A stretch of 64,000 nucleotides of DNA from Candidatus Poribacteria bacterium (GTDB lineage Bacteria; Poribacteria; WGA-4E; WGA-3G). Shown here piece after piece: positions 34,109 to 43,621 of the stretch. Position 1 is the stretch's first letter, and each line of letters begins with the position of its first letter. Location of the stretch: positions 888,856 through 952,855 of the forward strand of contig OY282374.1 of the NCBI GenBank assembly GCA_958295815.1, written 5' to 3'. The translations under genes and the position numbers were made by a program. Below the pieces are notes generated by a model. It made no database searches, had not been told where the DNA came from, and worked only from the letters and a program-made list of their open reading frames with translations.

Positions 34109-34882
34109 TTATCCATTATCCTTCTCTTTCAGTATTGATCGTAATGCTTCATTAACAGCATCTTCGGTTGGAAAAGCTGCGGCGACATCTGGTGAGAGGC
34201 GAACGGTGTTTGTCTCAGTAGAATCTTGTTGTCCGCGCGCACCTCTTTTCCAAATGAAACTGTCAACAGCCCGAACGGAGAGATCTACGCGTTTTGAGGC
34301 TGCTTCCAGAAGGAGAAGTGACTCAATCGCTGAGACCTTTCGGTTTAAGGTATCAGATAAGAATCTAATAATGTGCACATCGGGTTTAGTGGTATCTGCC
34401 CCGAAAAGCATACGGAGATACTGAAAACCAGCAAGTTTAAAACCTTTGATTTTCAGTGAATAGCATTCCTGAGGCTTAGACCTGATTGCCCATTGCTTGA
34501 GGGTTTCTTCTTCAGAAACTGTTGATGTTTCCTCAACAATTTTGCAAACGTATCTTACAACAGATTCAAGAATTCTTGCCTTCCTCTCGGAATTGAAATT
34601 AAGTTCTTGTTGAATGAACTCATAAGATGTTGGATAGTTTGCCATGAGATTCGCTAATTCAGTGATTTGCTGTATGTCTGGATGGGTCGACCCGAAAGTT
34701 TTCAGTCGTGGAAGCACGATTTTGTCATAACTTGTGCGGAGCGACAGAATGCAGTCGATCACTTTAATAGCAGGAGATCGGGAATCCACAGAAACACGGG
34801 CATCGCGAATATACGATGAAAAATTTTCTATCCTATTTGCTACGGCAGCTACATCAGCCTCTGCAATGTTGATTTCCTTCAT
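34109..34882 (-). CDS. HhH-GPD-like protein, possible DNA glycosylase fold
   Basis: 257 residues, predicted almost wholly alpha-helical. Residues 143-175 read YSLKIKGFKLAGFQYLRMLFGADTTKPDVHIIRFLSD. This resembles the helix-hairpin-helix-GPD signature of base-excision DNA glycosylases (G-x-x-A...D-x-H-I), with an Asp at the position of the catalytic Asp. The N-terminal part (VIDCILSLRTSYDKIVLPRLKTF) also suits the HhH-GPD fold. No iron-sulfur Cys cluster is seen. The role may be repair or nucleic-acid processing; I cannot prove it. Paired with the small gene at 33836. Confidence 0.5.
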   Translation of the reverse strand: MKEINIAEADVAAVANRIENFSSYIRDARVSVDSRSPAIKVIDCILSLRTSYDKIVLPRLKTFGSTHPDIQQITELANLMANYPTSYEFIQQELNFNSERKARILESVVRYVCKIVEETSTVSEEETLKQWAIRSKPQECYSLKIKGFKLAGFQYLRMLFGADTTKPDVHIIRFLSDTLNRKVSAIESLLLLEAASKRVDLSVRAVDSFIWKRGARGQQDSTETNTVRLSPDVAAAFPTEDAVNEALRSILKEKDNG

Positions 34883-34897
34883 TCAGAATTTTCCCTT

Positions 34898-37800
34898 CTA
34901 AAAATCGAGACTCACGCCCATCATAATCAACCGTGGGGAGCTCCATGACAGTGGATGTGAATGTTTCTGGCTGTCGAGGGGAATGCCGTAACGGTCGTAT
35001 GTCACCGCATCGAGGAGATCGTCAAGGTTTTTTGTGTTGAAAATGTTCCTGATGTCCGCAAAGAAGGTATAGGTCAACCCACCAATTCGGCTCCGTTTGC
35101 TGAAGAGGGCATCAACGTTGTAGGTTGATGGATACCGCTTTGAGTTGATGTCAGGTTTAACAGGTGCCCTCGGGTTGGGTGTGTAGGGCAAACCGCTGGC
35201 ATACCTGCCGATGAAATTGACAGCAGAAGTAAAGGGTAATTGAATGTCCAACGACCCAGTAAAGATATGACGCTGATCCCATGCTAAAGGATGGCTTTCA
35301 GTGACATCAGGCTGCTGCCGGTAATAGGTAATGTAGCCCAGATTTCGGCTGGAACCTTTCCCTTTCGCGACGGAATAGGTGTAACTCAATATCCCAGAAA
35401 CCTTATTCTGTGCCGTACGCCACTTACGAATCGTGAGCTCAAATCCCTGCACCCGACCATAAATACCGTGAAGCCTTCCGTCGAATTCACCATTAAGGAA
35501 GTAACTGTAATCGTTGGTAATGTCAACATGCACGCTGTTGACGAGTCTGTCAATATCTTTGGTGAATCCGGTGATGTCTATCGTTAAGTCATCGGTGAAT
35601 TGCCGTATGATTCCGACTTCGTAAGCGATAGTCTTTTCTGGGTTTAGATCGGGATTGCCCCTTCTTCGGATTGCGCCTCGCATGTCAAAACTGAGGTTTT
35701 CGTAGAGATCATCACCTCGTGGAATCTGATAATAATGCCCGTATGTAAAGTGTAGCTTAGAGCGATCGGTAACCGGAAAGGAGATGCCGAGGCGGGGTGC
35801 AATCATGTGTTTAGGAGAAGCCTCAACGGGATCTTTGATAATTGGTAGTCCAACTTTATAGGTGCTTCTGTCCAACTTAATTGTGCCGTCGTCGTTCAGT
35901 TCGAGTGGGTCCAACGGGTCCCCGGGTGAGATGCCATCTGGATTATACAGGTCATAACGGACACCGGCGTTGACGATCATACCTTCATACTCCATCTTGT
36001 CTTGCACGTACGCACTTATGGATTGCGGTTGAACGTCATAAAATTCCATGTAGAGGTTTGAACTTCCGTAATTTGTGGCACCGAGATTATAGAGGTCATA
36101 TCCGAGAAATTCAACGCCTGTCTGGACCAGATGGTTTGCCGTAACTTGGCTGGCAAAATCCGCTCTCGCTATTGAAGTGGTCGCACTGTTGGAACCCCAA
36201 GAATTGTTATCTCCAGCGACGAAGTAAGTTGTATCGTTGTATGCCTGTTGAGGAGGGTTTCTGATTCTGCCTTCATCTTGATTCTGTTCAAAGGATTTGT
36301 CGGGATCCCAAGCGTTTTCATCAAAAGTCTTCTCCAATGGATCCCACACTTTTCCTGGTTGATTCGCTTCAGCAGAACGATGGAATTGCCCAAGTGTCAG
36401 TGTATAGAAAGTACCGGAGTTGATATTGTGTGAAAGTCGCAGGGACATACTCCGCGCATTCGAGTTTGACACTGGAATAGCATCGGGAACAAAGCGTAGA
36501 CCGCCGCCATAGGAGTGGCCTTCCCGTCTATCGAAAAGCCCACCTGCAGTGAGTTTAATGCTGGGTGTTACTTCAAACTTCAGTTTTCCTTGTAGGACAT
36601 ATCCCGATCCACTACTATTAGGCAAAAAACTGTTATCCCGTCGTAACTGGCTGGAAGCGGAGAATGTCAATCGGTTTCCCCATATCGGTCCGCTGAGTGC
36701 GAATTCACCGATATGGCTCGGAGACAGATCATACTTTTTCGTATCGTTGAATAAACCGCTATACTGGTCCAAATCCACAACGTAGCCGTCCAAGAGTGTG
36801 ACCTGTTTCTTTTCATAGTCGATAACGGTGCCATCGGCGTCCTTATAGGGTTGGCGCGCCATGATCACTTCACCCGTATCAGCGTTCACTTGTGGTTCGC
36901 CTGTTTCGGGATCTATCACAGGAAGCATTGGGTTTTCTGTTCTGTCGGCATACACGCCCGGAAAAATCTCTGTAAAGACTACTTTTTCGTCGCCTTCTCG
37001 TTCTGCTAACTCCGCAACTGTGACGTCTTGTCCACGATACGGTGTTTGATAATCTTGGGGTTGACCGATGAAGATTCCGCGAAAAGGTTCAAGTGCAACG
37101 GGTCGAAATCCGTTGTCTGGATCGAGCCAAGAACCGTATAATGGGTCTCCGTGGTGCTCCATCCACTGTCCAACCCGATAGCGGACTCTACCAGAGAATT
37201 TACCTGTTCCAACTTTTGTGATGAGATTGACAATACCGGATTGCGCATCGCCGTGCTCAGCGTTGAATCCTCCCGTGATGAATTCTATTTGCTCAAGTGA
37301 ATTCGTGCCGATGCTTAAGCCCAGACTTCTACCGATTGGGTCGTTAATTGGGATACCGTCGATGAGATACCTGATTTCCGTTGATCTACCACCACGAACG
37401 TGGGTTGAACCGGTTGAGTTGAGCACTGCAACCCCGGGTAGGGTTTGTAGGATTCCGTTTACTGTATCGCGAGGCATAGCCTCAATGTCTTCTGATTCAA
37501 TGATTCGTGTCGTCTGTGTAACATCCCGCTTGATTAGGGGTTTGACAGCCGTTACCGTTATTCCTTCGAGTGTGACAACCTCGGCAGTCTTCAAGGCATA
37601 GTTTAGCGTTGTAGTGAGACCAGCGAGAACTTTCGCACCTTCCACTGTCTCGGGACCGTAACCGGTCAATTCAACTTTTACGTCATAATCTGCGGGCGGG
37701 ATATTGGTCATGACATAATAACCGGCATCGTTTGTTGTTGTTGTGCTGCTTGTTCCAACAATAGTTACAGTGACATTTGGGAGCGGTTCATTTGTCGCTT

Positions 37801-37966
37801 CAGCCGTGATTACACCAGAAATTTTCCCGGTGATTGCAGCAGAGGCATCGAAGCTAATAGCTGTTGCGATGTATACAGCAATGAGTAGGAAAAGTGCTAT
37901 TTTGGTGAGGCATGCGAGTTTCCTAAACTTGCTGCTCAAAGTTTCCAAAGTATTATTTTTCTTCAA
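34898..37966 (-). CDS. TonB-dependent receptor with carboxypeptidase-regulatory-like N-terminal domain
   Basis: 1022 residues. The start is TTG at 37966 with ribosome site AAGGAG 8 nt away; no better start exists. A signal sequence (LTKIALFLLIAVYIATAISFDASA) is followed by a CarboxypepD_reg-like domain (GKISGVITAEATNEPLPNVTVTIVG, about 47-125), a plug (DTVNGILQTLPGVAVLNSTGSTHVRGGRSTEIRYLIDGIPINDP) and a 22-strand-type barrel ending VSLDF. It is an outer-membrane receptor for uptake of large molecules such as glycans, or a type-IX-related component. No SusD-like partner is present. Confidence 0.9.
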   Translation of the reverse strand: MKKNNTLETLSSKFRKLACLTKIALFLLIAVYIATAISFDASAAITGKISGVITAEATNEPLPNVTVTIVGTSSTTTTNDAGYYVMTNIPPADYDVKVELTGYGPETVEGAKVLAGLTTTLNYALKTAEVVTLEGITVTAVKPLIKRDVTQTTRIIESEDIEAMPRDTVNGILQTLPGVAVLNSTGSTHVRGGRSTEIRYLIDGIPINDPIGRSLGLSIGTNSLEQIEFITGGFNAEHGDAQSGIVNLITKVGTGKFSGRVRYRVGQWMEHHGDPLYGSWLDPDNGFRPVALEPFRGIFIGQPQDYQTPYRGQDVTVAELAEREGDEKVVFTEIFPGVYADRTENPMLPVIDPETGEPQVNADTGEVIMARQPYKDADGTVIDYEKKQVTLLDGYVVDLDQYSGLFNDTKKYDLSPSHIGEFALSGPIWGNRLTFSASSQLRRDNSFLPNSSGSGYVLQGKLKFEVTPSIKLTAGGLFDRREGHSYGGGLRFVPDAIPVSNSNARSMSLRLSHNINSGTFYTLTLGQFHRSAEANQPGKVWDPLEKTFDENAWDPDKSFEQNQDEGRIRNPPQQAYNDTTYFVAGDNNSWGSNSATTSIARADFASQVTANHLVQTGVEFLGYDLYNLGATNYGSSNLYMEFYDVQPQSISAYVQDKMEYEGMIVNAGVRYDLYNPDGISPGDPLDPLELNDDGTIKLDRSTYKVGLPIIKDPVEASPKHMIAPRLGISFPVTDRSKLHFTYGHYYQIPRGDDLYENLSFDMRGAIRRRGNPDLNPEKTIAYEVGIIRQFTDDLTIDITGFTKDIDRLVNSVHVDITNDYSYFLNGEFDGRLHGIYGRVQGFELTIRKWRTAQNKVSGILSYTYSVAKGKGSSRNLGYITYYRQQPDVTESHPLAWDQRHIFTGSLDIQLPFTSAVNFIGRYASGLPYTPNPRAPVKPDINSKRYPSTYNVDALFSKRSRIGGLTYTFFADIRNIFNTKNLDDLLDAVTYDRYGIPLDSQKHSHPLSWSSPRLIMMGVSLDF

Positions 37967-38130
37967 TTTGATGACTCCTTATTGTTCTGAATGTCTGTGG
38001 ACCAGATATATAAATGTTAAATAACGCCAGTTTGAAAAAAAATATTAGAAGCCAAGACCGACGCATATTGAGCAAAAAAGCAATAAATTCACCCAGAATG
38101 AGGAGGTTTTTAGGGATCTAACCCCCTAAA

Positions 38131-38148
38131 TCCCCCTTATCAGGGGGA
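38131..38148. repeat. TCCCCCTTATCAGGGGGA inverted repeat
   Basis: A perfect 7-bp stem TCCCCCT (38131-38137) with AGGGGGA (38142-38148), loop TATC. It lies between recO and the TonB receptor gene, about 80 bp after the recO stop. It may act as a terminator or is a scattered short repeat; no T-tract follows on the minus strand. Confidence 0.55.
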
Positions 38149-38230
38149 CTTTAATCGGAAATGCGCCTACTCTAAATATTTATCAAACTCACGTTTAAAT
38201 AATAACCTATATTGTAAATTGTTTATATAC

Positions 38231-39016
38231 CTACAAAACGTTCTCAATGAATTTGAGACTTTTTAAGTTCCTTTCGGTATGATATTCGATGAAATTGCCA
38301 AGCAGGCGTTTGAGTTCTTTATGATTGCGGGAGGAGGCGCGGATTCGGTTAAACCGTTCCCACTCGGATTTCCGAAGCATCTTTAGTAGCTCACAACTGC
38401 CGTGTGCGATTGTAAATGCAGCACCGTCTCGATTTTTGCAATCGCTGCAAAGGACACCGCCGTATCGAACGCTAAACGCCACGCCGAGTCTATTTGTTGC
38501 TTCGCTGTTTTCCTCAAGGGACGCGCCTTTTACAGTTACCCCGCAATGAACACACCGCGAGAGTTCAGGTCCGTAGCCTGCGCAGTCCAGAAACTTAATT
38601 TCAAACCCTCTCGCGAGCAGCGGGATATCATCAGCCTGTGCCAAAAATTGATAGGTGGTTCGGAGGAGATCGAAAGTTTCGGGGTTGGCGATGCCTTCTG
38701 ATGCGATACTATCTACGAGTTCAGCGAAATAGCATCCGTAGGTAATACGTGTAAAATCAGAGCGGATTGCGTCAAATCCGTTAAGGAGACTGAAGTCGGT
38801 GATGTTCTGCAATTCTCGATTTTCACGGTGTTGAAAGAGGAGTGTTCCGTAGTTGAGAAGTTCTAAGCTTCCAGCGAGGCGGCTTTTCGGGCTTTTTATG
38901 CCGTAAGCAACCGCTTTGACCTTTCCAAAGTCGGGCGTGTAGAAAGTAATGATTTTATGAAATTCTTGAAGAGGAAAGGTGCGAATAACGATCGCTTGGG
39001 TCTTTTGGGCTGCCAT
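38231..39016 (-). CDS. recO: DNA repair protein RecO
   Basis: 261 residues from ATG 39016 (MAAQKTQAIVIRTFPLQEFHKIITFYTPDFGKVKAVAYGIKSPKSRL). This is the OB fold of RecO. The zinc-finger pair is present: CVHCGVTV (about residue 155) and VLCSDCKN (about 187). RecO helps RecF/RecR load RecA on gapped DNA. The N-terminal FLLHIT upstream is an in-frame extension without a ribosome site. It stands alone between the TonB receptor and the tRNA gene. Confidence is high on length and motif order. Confidence 0.9.
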   Translation of the reverse strand: MAAQKTQAIVIRTFPLQEFHKIITFYTPDFGKVKAVAYGIKSPKSRLAGSLELLNYGTLLFQHRENRELQNITDFSLLNGFDAIRSDFTRITYGCYFAELVDSIASEGIANPETFDLLRTTYQFLAQADDIPLLARGFEIKFLDCAGYGPELSRCVHCGVTVKGASLEENSEATNRLGVAFSVRYGGVLCSDCKNRDGAAFTIAHGSCELLKMLRKSEWERFNRIRASSRNHKELKRLLGNFIEYHTERNLKSLKFIENVL

Positions 39017-39094
39017 GGTGATGTGAAGCAAAAACAAATTTTACCAGAATGGGTAAAATTTGGGTGTAAATGTGTTATGCTTGAAGGGATGAAA

Positions 39095-39169
<75 letters not shown>

Positions 39170-39308
39170 TTCCAATATTTAATTATACCCTTCCTGCTGA
39201 AGATTGTCAAATTAATTTCGACTTTACAGCGTGACTCCCCTTCTATTTCTTTTTTAAAGGAGGATTAACCAAATATCTGTTAAAATATTTGGTTGCGATA
39301 CATGCTTA

Positions 39309-40589
39309 TTAAACCCCATTATTCTCGTCGATATCTGGCATCTGGATATGAATCCTCTGGACGCGCCGTTCATCCGCCTCGAATATAGTAAAACGGATAC
39401 CGCGATAGGTGAATACAGTGTTCTGTTCAGGCACACGTCCGAGATGGTCTACGACAAACCCGCCGATCGTATCAATATTTTCTGCTTCGAATTCTGTGCC
39501 AAGTCTTTCGTTCAATTCGATAAGATTCAACCTGGCATCGACCGAATAGGCGTTAGAATCCAGTTCGATGTAAGCGTCTTGTTCGTCTATTTCGTCTTCG
39601 TCGTGGATTTCGCCGACAATTTCTTCAATGATGTTCTCTAATGTCACAATTCCAGCGGTTCCACCGTATTCGTCTACAACGATTGCGATATGCTGTTTGT
39701 GTGCGCGCAGTTCACGGAAGAGTTCTGAAATGTTTTTACTCTCTGGTGTAAAGAAAGGCGTTCGACCGACGATGAGTTCCCTTAAATTGACGGGTTTACC
39801 TGTTTCCCAGCAATCCAACATATCTTTAACGTGCAAGATTCCAATGATCCGGTCGATGGTTTCCTCATAGATTGGAATACGGGTATGGCGGCATGTAATT
39901 GTTGTTTGTAGCACCTCGTCCCCGGGAGTGGTGGCCTCAAGACAGATCATATCGGTTCGGGCAACCATAATCTCACGGGCGACTTTGTCTGGTAAGTCTA
40001 AAATTCGAGAGATCATCTCTCGGTCATCGGGTTCTAAGATTTCTTGGCTATCAGCGACGTTGTCGAGCGTCTCTAAAACCTCTGGGGATACGAGGCTGTC
40101 TTGTGCTGAAGTAACCTTACCTCCGAAGACGCGTACAAGCAGGTTCGCGACGAAATTCAGTGGGATTAAAACTATGAATCCGCCCCAATAGATCGCGCGG
40201 AGAACACTGAGTGCCCGAATTGCTGCGTCTCCGGTGCTGCCCTGTACATAATTTTTGGGGAACAATTCAGCGAAAATAACCAAACAAACGACTGCGAGTG
40301 CTGCGTTCGCTACGGGGTATTTCCAAAACATGGTGAATATCATAACGCTTACCACTATCAAAGTTGTTTTTGCCGTGATAATGGTTAGCGAATAGCGGCG
40401 TGGGTGGCGTAGGAGAGATGTTAGTACCTCATAACGCTTGCCACCTTCCTCAGCGAACTTGAGAATATCGTCCCGCGTTAATCGGGCAAGCAACGCCTCG
40501 GCGGCTGAAAATAGCGCATTGAGAATTAAAAGTATGCCTAAACTAACGAGTTTGATAATTAGGTTTAGGTCGTCCAAACGTAAGATCAC
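39309..40589 (-). CDS. CNNM/CorC (HlyC) family transporter-like protein with CBS domains
   Basis: 426 residues; starts with GTG at 40589. The N-terminal transmembrane domain (about 10-30, 68-110, 128-160) contains LNALFSAAEALLARL. Two CBS domains follow (about 205-320, with MVARTDMICLEATTPGDEV and IGILHVKDMLDCWE), then the CorC/HlyC C-terminal domain (LNERLGTEFEAENIDTIGGFVVDHLGRVPEQNTVFTYRGIRFTI). These proteins are linked to Mg2+/Co2+ efflux or transport. It lies downstream of ybeY and phoH, the usual grouping in many bacteria. Confidence 0.9.
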   Translation of the reverse strand: MILRLDDLNLIIKLVSLGILLILNALFSAAEALLARLTRDDILKFAEEGGKRYEVLTSLLRHPRRYSLTIITAKTTLIVVSVMIFTMFWKYPVANAALAVVCLVIFAELFPKNYVQGSTGDAAIRALSVLRAIYWGGFIVLIPLNFVANLLVRVFGGKVTSAQDSLVSPEVLETLDNVADSQEILEPDDREMISRILDLPDKVAREIMVARTDMICLEATTPGDEVLQTTITCRHTRIPIYEETIDRIIGILHVKDMLDCWETGKPVNLRELIVGRTPFFTPESKNISELFRELRAHKQHIAIVVDEYGGTAGIVTLENIIEEIVGEIHDEDEIDEQDAYIELDSNAYSVDARLNLIELNERLGTEFEAENIDTIGGFVVDHLGRVPEQNTVFTYRGIRFTIFEADERRVQRIHIQMPDIDENNGV

Positions 40590-40642
40590 ACTCCTTCTAA
40601 CGGACCAATTGTGCGGTGTTCAGAAGATAGCAGACAATCGTG

Positions 40643-41095
40643 TTACAGGACTCGCAATAGGTTGAAAATGGTTTTCTGTTTTTCAAACATGATCGTGGCT
40701 TCTTCATGTGTTTGGTGGTCGTATCCGAGCAGGTGTAGGACACCGTGTACAGCAAGAAGCGCAACCTCAGTCTCAAGGCTTCCGGAGATTCCGCCGAGTC
40801 CGTCCTCTGTCGTCGCTTGTCGTGCAGCGGTTTCGAGAGATATAACGAGATCTCCAAGCAGGATCGGATTTATATCGTTGTCTTCACCTTCGTGCATTGC
40901 GAACGCTAACACGTCGGTTGGGGCATCGATACCTCGGTAGTCTCGATTGAGTTGTCTTATGTCGGTATCGTCTGTCAAGAGCGCACTGACTTCGTAGGCT
41001 TCTGCGTCATGTGCCTTTAACGTTGCACGCACGGCACTGTAAACCACTTCCACGTCAAAAGTGGTATGACTACTCGCATTGGTAACACGAATCAA
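40643..41095 (-). CDS. ybeY: Endoribonuclease YbeY (16S rRNA maturation)
   Basis: 150 residues with the metal site HGVLHLLGYDHQTHEEA (H-x3-H-x5-H). Upstream blocks RQLNRDYRGIDAPTDVLAFAMHE and LGDLVISLETAARQA are standard. YbeY matures the 16S rRNA 3' end and is involved in ribosome quality control. The start is a TTG at 41095, 5 bp after the phoH stop, with ribosome site GGAGAAGG in the end of phoH. It is the second gene of the phoH-ybeY-corC cluster. Confidence 0.93.
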   Translation of the reverse strand: MIRVTNASSHTTFDVEVVYSAVRATLKAHDAEAYEVSALLTDDTDIRQLNRDYRGIDAPTDVLAFAMHEGEDNDINPILLGDLVISLETAARQATTEDGLGGISGSLETEVALLAVHGVLHLLGYDHQTHEEATIMFEKQKTIFNLLRVL

Positions 41096-41100
41096 AACGG

Positions 41101-42168
41101 CTATCCTTCTCCATCGGAGACATCTGACGGATTTAAGCCGTTCCGCCTATTATTGTGTGGTGATACTTGTTCGTAAGCCTCGACGATACGTTGAACCAAT
41201 TCGTGCCGTACGACGTCAACCTTTGAGAAATAGATGAATTGAATCCCCTTAATTCCGGAGAGCACTTCTTGCGCGTCGGCAAGTCCTGAGACCTTATGTG
41301 TTGGAAGGTCTGTCTGCGTAATGTCGCCGGTGACCACGGCTTTCGAATCGAAACCGAGGCGTGTCAGAAACATCTTCATCTGCTCAATGGTTGCGTTTTG
41401 TGCTTCATCTAGGACAACAAACGAGTTGTTGAGGGTTCTCCCTCTCATGAAGGCGATAGGCGCGACCTCAATAACATTCCGCTCAATATATTTGTCAAGT
41501 GCTTCTGGCGGCATCATATCGTAAAGTGCATCGTATAAGGGACGTAAGTATGGGTGGACCTTGTCTGCAATATCACCCGGTAAGAACCCAAGTTTCTCCC
41601 CAGCTTCAACGGCAGGTCGGGTCAAAATAATACGGCTTACCTGCCCGGTTTTGAGTGCGGAGACAGCCATTGCCATAGCGAGATAAGTTTTCCCTGTTCC
41701 TGCCGGTCCGATACCGAAGACAAGGTCGTTATTTTTGATTGCTTCAACGTACCTTTTTTGACCTGCAGTTTTGGGACGAATGACCCCGCGTTTTGAGAAT
41801 ACCGGAATAGACTCAGTTCCGGTTTCGCCTAATATGTCTTGTTCACCAGCACCGGATGCTCGGATAACATAATTTACATCGGCTGCCTGAATACGTTCTC
41901 CTTTCCGGATGCGGTGAAGTAGTGATTCGAGAACTGTCGTCACATGGTTAACTTCTGTGACGTTATCACCAATGACAGCAATACTGTCACTTTTCAAAAC
42001 AACGCGTACATCGAAGTCGTCTTCGATGATTTTTAGGAAGGCATCACTTTGCCCGAAAAGGGCTTGCACTTCAGCGTTGTCCTGTATGGGAACACCCTTC
42101 AATGCTTGTTTTTGCAATCGGATTCTAATCCTCCGCGATTTTTGATATGGGAAACCTATAGATTTCAC
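41101..42168 (-). CDS. phoH: PhoH family ATPase
   Basis: 355 residues; GTG start at 42168 (an internal start is possible). The Walker A motif is GIGPAGTGKTYLAMAMAV (about residue 137), Walker B is SFVVLDEAQNAT (about 250), and VVTGDITQTDLP plus GIKGIQFIYFSKVDVVRHELVQRIVEAYE complete the PhoH domain. The N-terminal KH-like region precedes. PhoH is a cytoplasmic ATPase implicated in RNA metabolism, and its gene is usually next to ybeY, as here. Confidence 0.93.
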   Translation of the reverse strand: MKSIGFPYQKSRRIRIRLQKQALKGVPIQDNAEVQALFGQSDAFLKIIEDDFDVRVVLKSDSIAVIGDNVTEVNHVTTVLESLLHRIRKGERIQAADVNYVIRASGAGEQDILGETGTESIPVFSKRGVIRPKTAGQKRYVEAIKNNDLVFGIGPAGTGKTYLAMAMAVSALKTGQVSRIILTRPAVEAGEKLGFLPGDIADKVHPYLRPLYDALYDMMPPEALDKYIERNVIEVAPIAFMRGRTLNNSFVVLDEAQNATIEQMKMFLTRLGFDSKAVVTGDITQTDLPTHKVSGLADAQEVLSGIKGIQFIYFSKVDVVRHELVQRIVEAYEQVSPHNNRRNGLNPSDVSDGEG

Positions 42169-42368
42169 CCTAATTGGATACTACGTTTAACCTACCACAA
42201 GTCCGTAGAAAAAGTCAAATGTCAGGTATTACACCAATTTGACTCACTGCTGGGCAGAGTTTTTAGTTGCGTTCTTTGCTAAATGCGTGCCTGCAAAAGC
42301 CATTTTGTGTAAGCCACTGGGTTACTTTTATTGTATAACGTCTTAAGACAAAAGTCAAGTGATTTTTT

Positions 42369-42968
42369 TTAGTGTCGCCCGTAAAACTTGACTTCGCGGA
42401 TCGCAGCACCTTTAAGCGGTATTCGCATCTCTTGTTCTTCATCGCGGTGTGACACGTTATCGCGGTCTTCTAATGCGTTAGCTGACACCCGCAGATAGAG
42501 AATTTTCCGTCCAATCTGGAACCTCACTGGGTTTGTGCCTTCTACTTTTGTTCCCCGCTTATCCTCTATGGCTTCAAACGCGAGTGCCCGCTTCGGCGGT
42601 TTTATTTCAGTGGCAGTATCTAAAGCGAGGTTCCGAATGATTGAGCCAGGATAAATTTCGACATAAGTGATGAATGTTGGCACGTCCAGTTTAATGATCG
42701 TTTCCGTTCTTAGGCTGCCTTCCACTCGACGTTGATATTGTCGCTGATACTGTCGCTGCCTCGTTCCAGCCCGTTCAAACCCTTTTCGGATACTCCCTTG
42801 TGGCATAAAAGTGCCTGCTGTTTTTAAATCGCCATCTACCATCTCAGGATTTTGCTTGCAGGTGAGATGCGAAGCCGGAATTTCCACCGGAGGTGACTCT
42901 TGGAGCACGGCACATCCTATAACACCGAAAAGTAGAAGCAATGAAATGCGGAACATCCATCTGTTCAT
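42369..42968 (-). CDS. Lipoprotein, paralogue of the next upstream gene
   Basis: 199 residues with a lipobox (LFGVIGC, Cys 19). Mature protein starts AVLQESPPVEIPASHLTC followed by QNPEMVDGDLKTAG, EAIIKLDVPTFITYVEIYPGS-type blocks and ends IPLKGAAIREVKFYGRH. The same blocks appear at similar spacing in the gene at 42987 (SNPEFVDGNLETES; IIKLDAPTYVSYVEVYP; IPLKGATLREVKFYVRQ). This pattern resembles a discoidin-type (carbohydrate-binding) beta-sandwich, an inference only. Unknown function. 18 bp separate the two genes, which are an obvious tandem duplication. Confidence 0.75.
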   Translation of the reverse strand: MNRWMFRISLLLLFGVIGCAVLQESPPVEIPASHLTCKQNPEMVDGDLKTAGTFMPQGSIRKGFERAGTRQRQYQRQYQRRVEGSLRTETIIKLDVPTFITYVEIYPGSIIRNLALDTATEIKPPKRALAFEAIEDKRGTKVEGTNPVRFQIGRKILYLRVSANALEDRDNVSHRDEEQEMRIPLKGAAIREVKFYGRH

Positions 42969-42986
42969 CGTCTTGCTCCTTTTTGG

Positions 42987-43586
42987 TTAAGGGGTCTGAC
43001 GGACGTAAAATTTGACTTCGCGAAGTGTAGCTCCTTTTAGCGGTATCTCTATACTGGAATTCTCACCTTGGACTGAATTTTGTCTGTCTTCAATCCCGTC
43101 TGCGCTCATTCGCAGATAAAGGATTTCTCGTTCGATGCGGAAACGTACCGGATTCAGTCCTTCTATGTCTTGATGCTGTTTGTCGGACACTCGCTCGAAA
43201 GCGACATCAAAGCGTGGGGGATCGTCGGTTGTTGTCATCATCGCAAAATTCTGAATCCGCCGTGATGCTGGATAGACTTCTACGTAGGAGACATAGGTCG
43301 GTGCATCGAGTTTAATAATCGCTTCCGTGCGGCGCTGCCCTTCAACCACCGTTAAATAGCGTCGTTGTGCGTAGGCGAGTCGCCGACCCTCGCCTTCATT
43401 CAGGTGGTAAGCTTTTCGGACGAACCCATTCACTGCGAATGTGCTCTCGGTTTCTAAATTGCCGTCTACAAACTCTGGGTTAGATTCACAGGTAAGGCGT
43501 GACACAGTCATTTCACTAATGGGTTGATTCAGTGCAGCACACCCCGTGATGCCGATAAGCAAAACAAACAAACTATAGATTCGCAT
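42987..43586 (-). CDS. Lipoprotein, paralogue of the next downstream gene
   Basis: 199 residues, lipobox LLIGITGC (Cys 16). Shares with the gene at 42369: the segment around NPEFVDGNLETES, the strand IIKLDAPTYVSYVEVYPAS, the VRFRIEREILYLRMSADGIEDR block and the C-terminal IPLKGATLREVKFYVRQ. The two proteins differ in the middle. Likely exposed at the envelope and co-transcribed with the paralogue. Ribosome site TAGGAGC precedes the ATG; a damaged copy of the 44-bp repeat overlaps the spacer just upstream (43597-43621). Confidence 0.75.
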   Translation of the reverse strand: MRIYSLFVLLIGITGCAALNQPISEMTVSRLTCESNPEFVDGNLETESTFAVNGFVRKAYHLNEGEGRRLAYAQRRYLTVVEGQRRTEAIIKLDAPTYVSYVEVYPASRRIQNFAMMTTTDDPPRFDVAFERVSDKQHQDIEGLNPVRFRIEREILYLRMSADGIEDRQNSVQGENSSIEIPLKGATLREVKFYVRQTP

Positions 43587-43596
43587 TTTTTTGCTC

Positions 43597-43621
43597 CTAT
43601 TGTATGTTTATGGCACACGGA
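43597..43621. repeat. Degenerate copy of the 44-bp tandem repeat
   Basis: CTATTGTATGTTTATGGCAC plus ACGGA resembles CTACTATATGTTTACGGCACACGGA of the array at 43761, with three differences. It covers the ribosome-site region of the lipoprotein gene and may be the source of the array. Confidence 0.6.
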
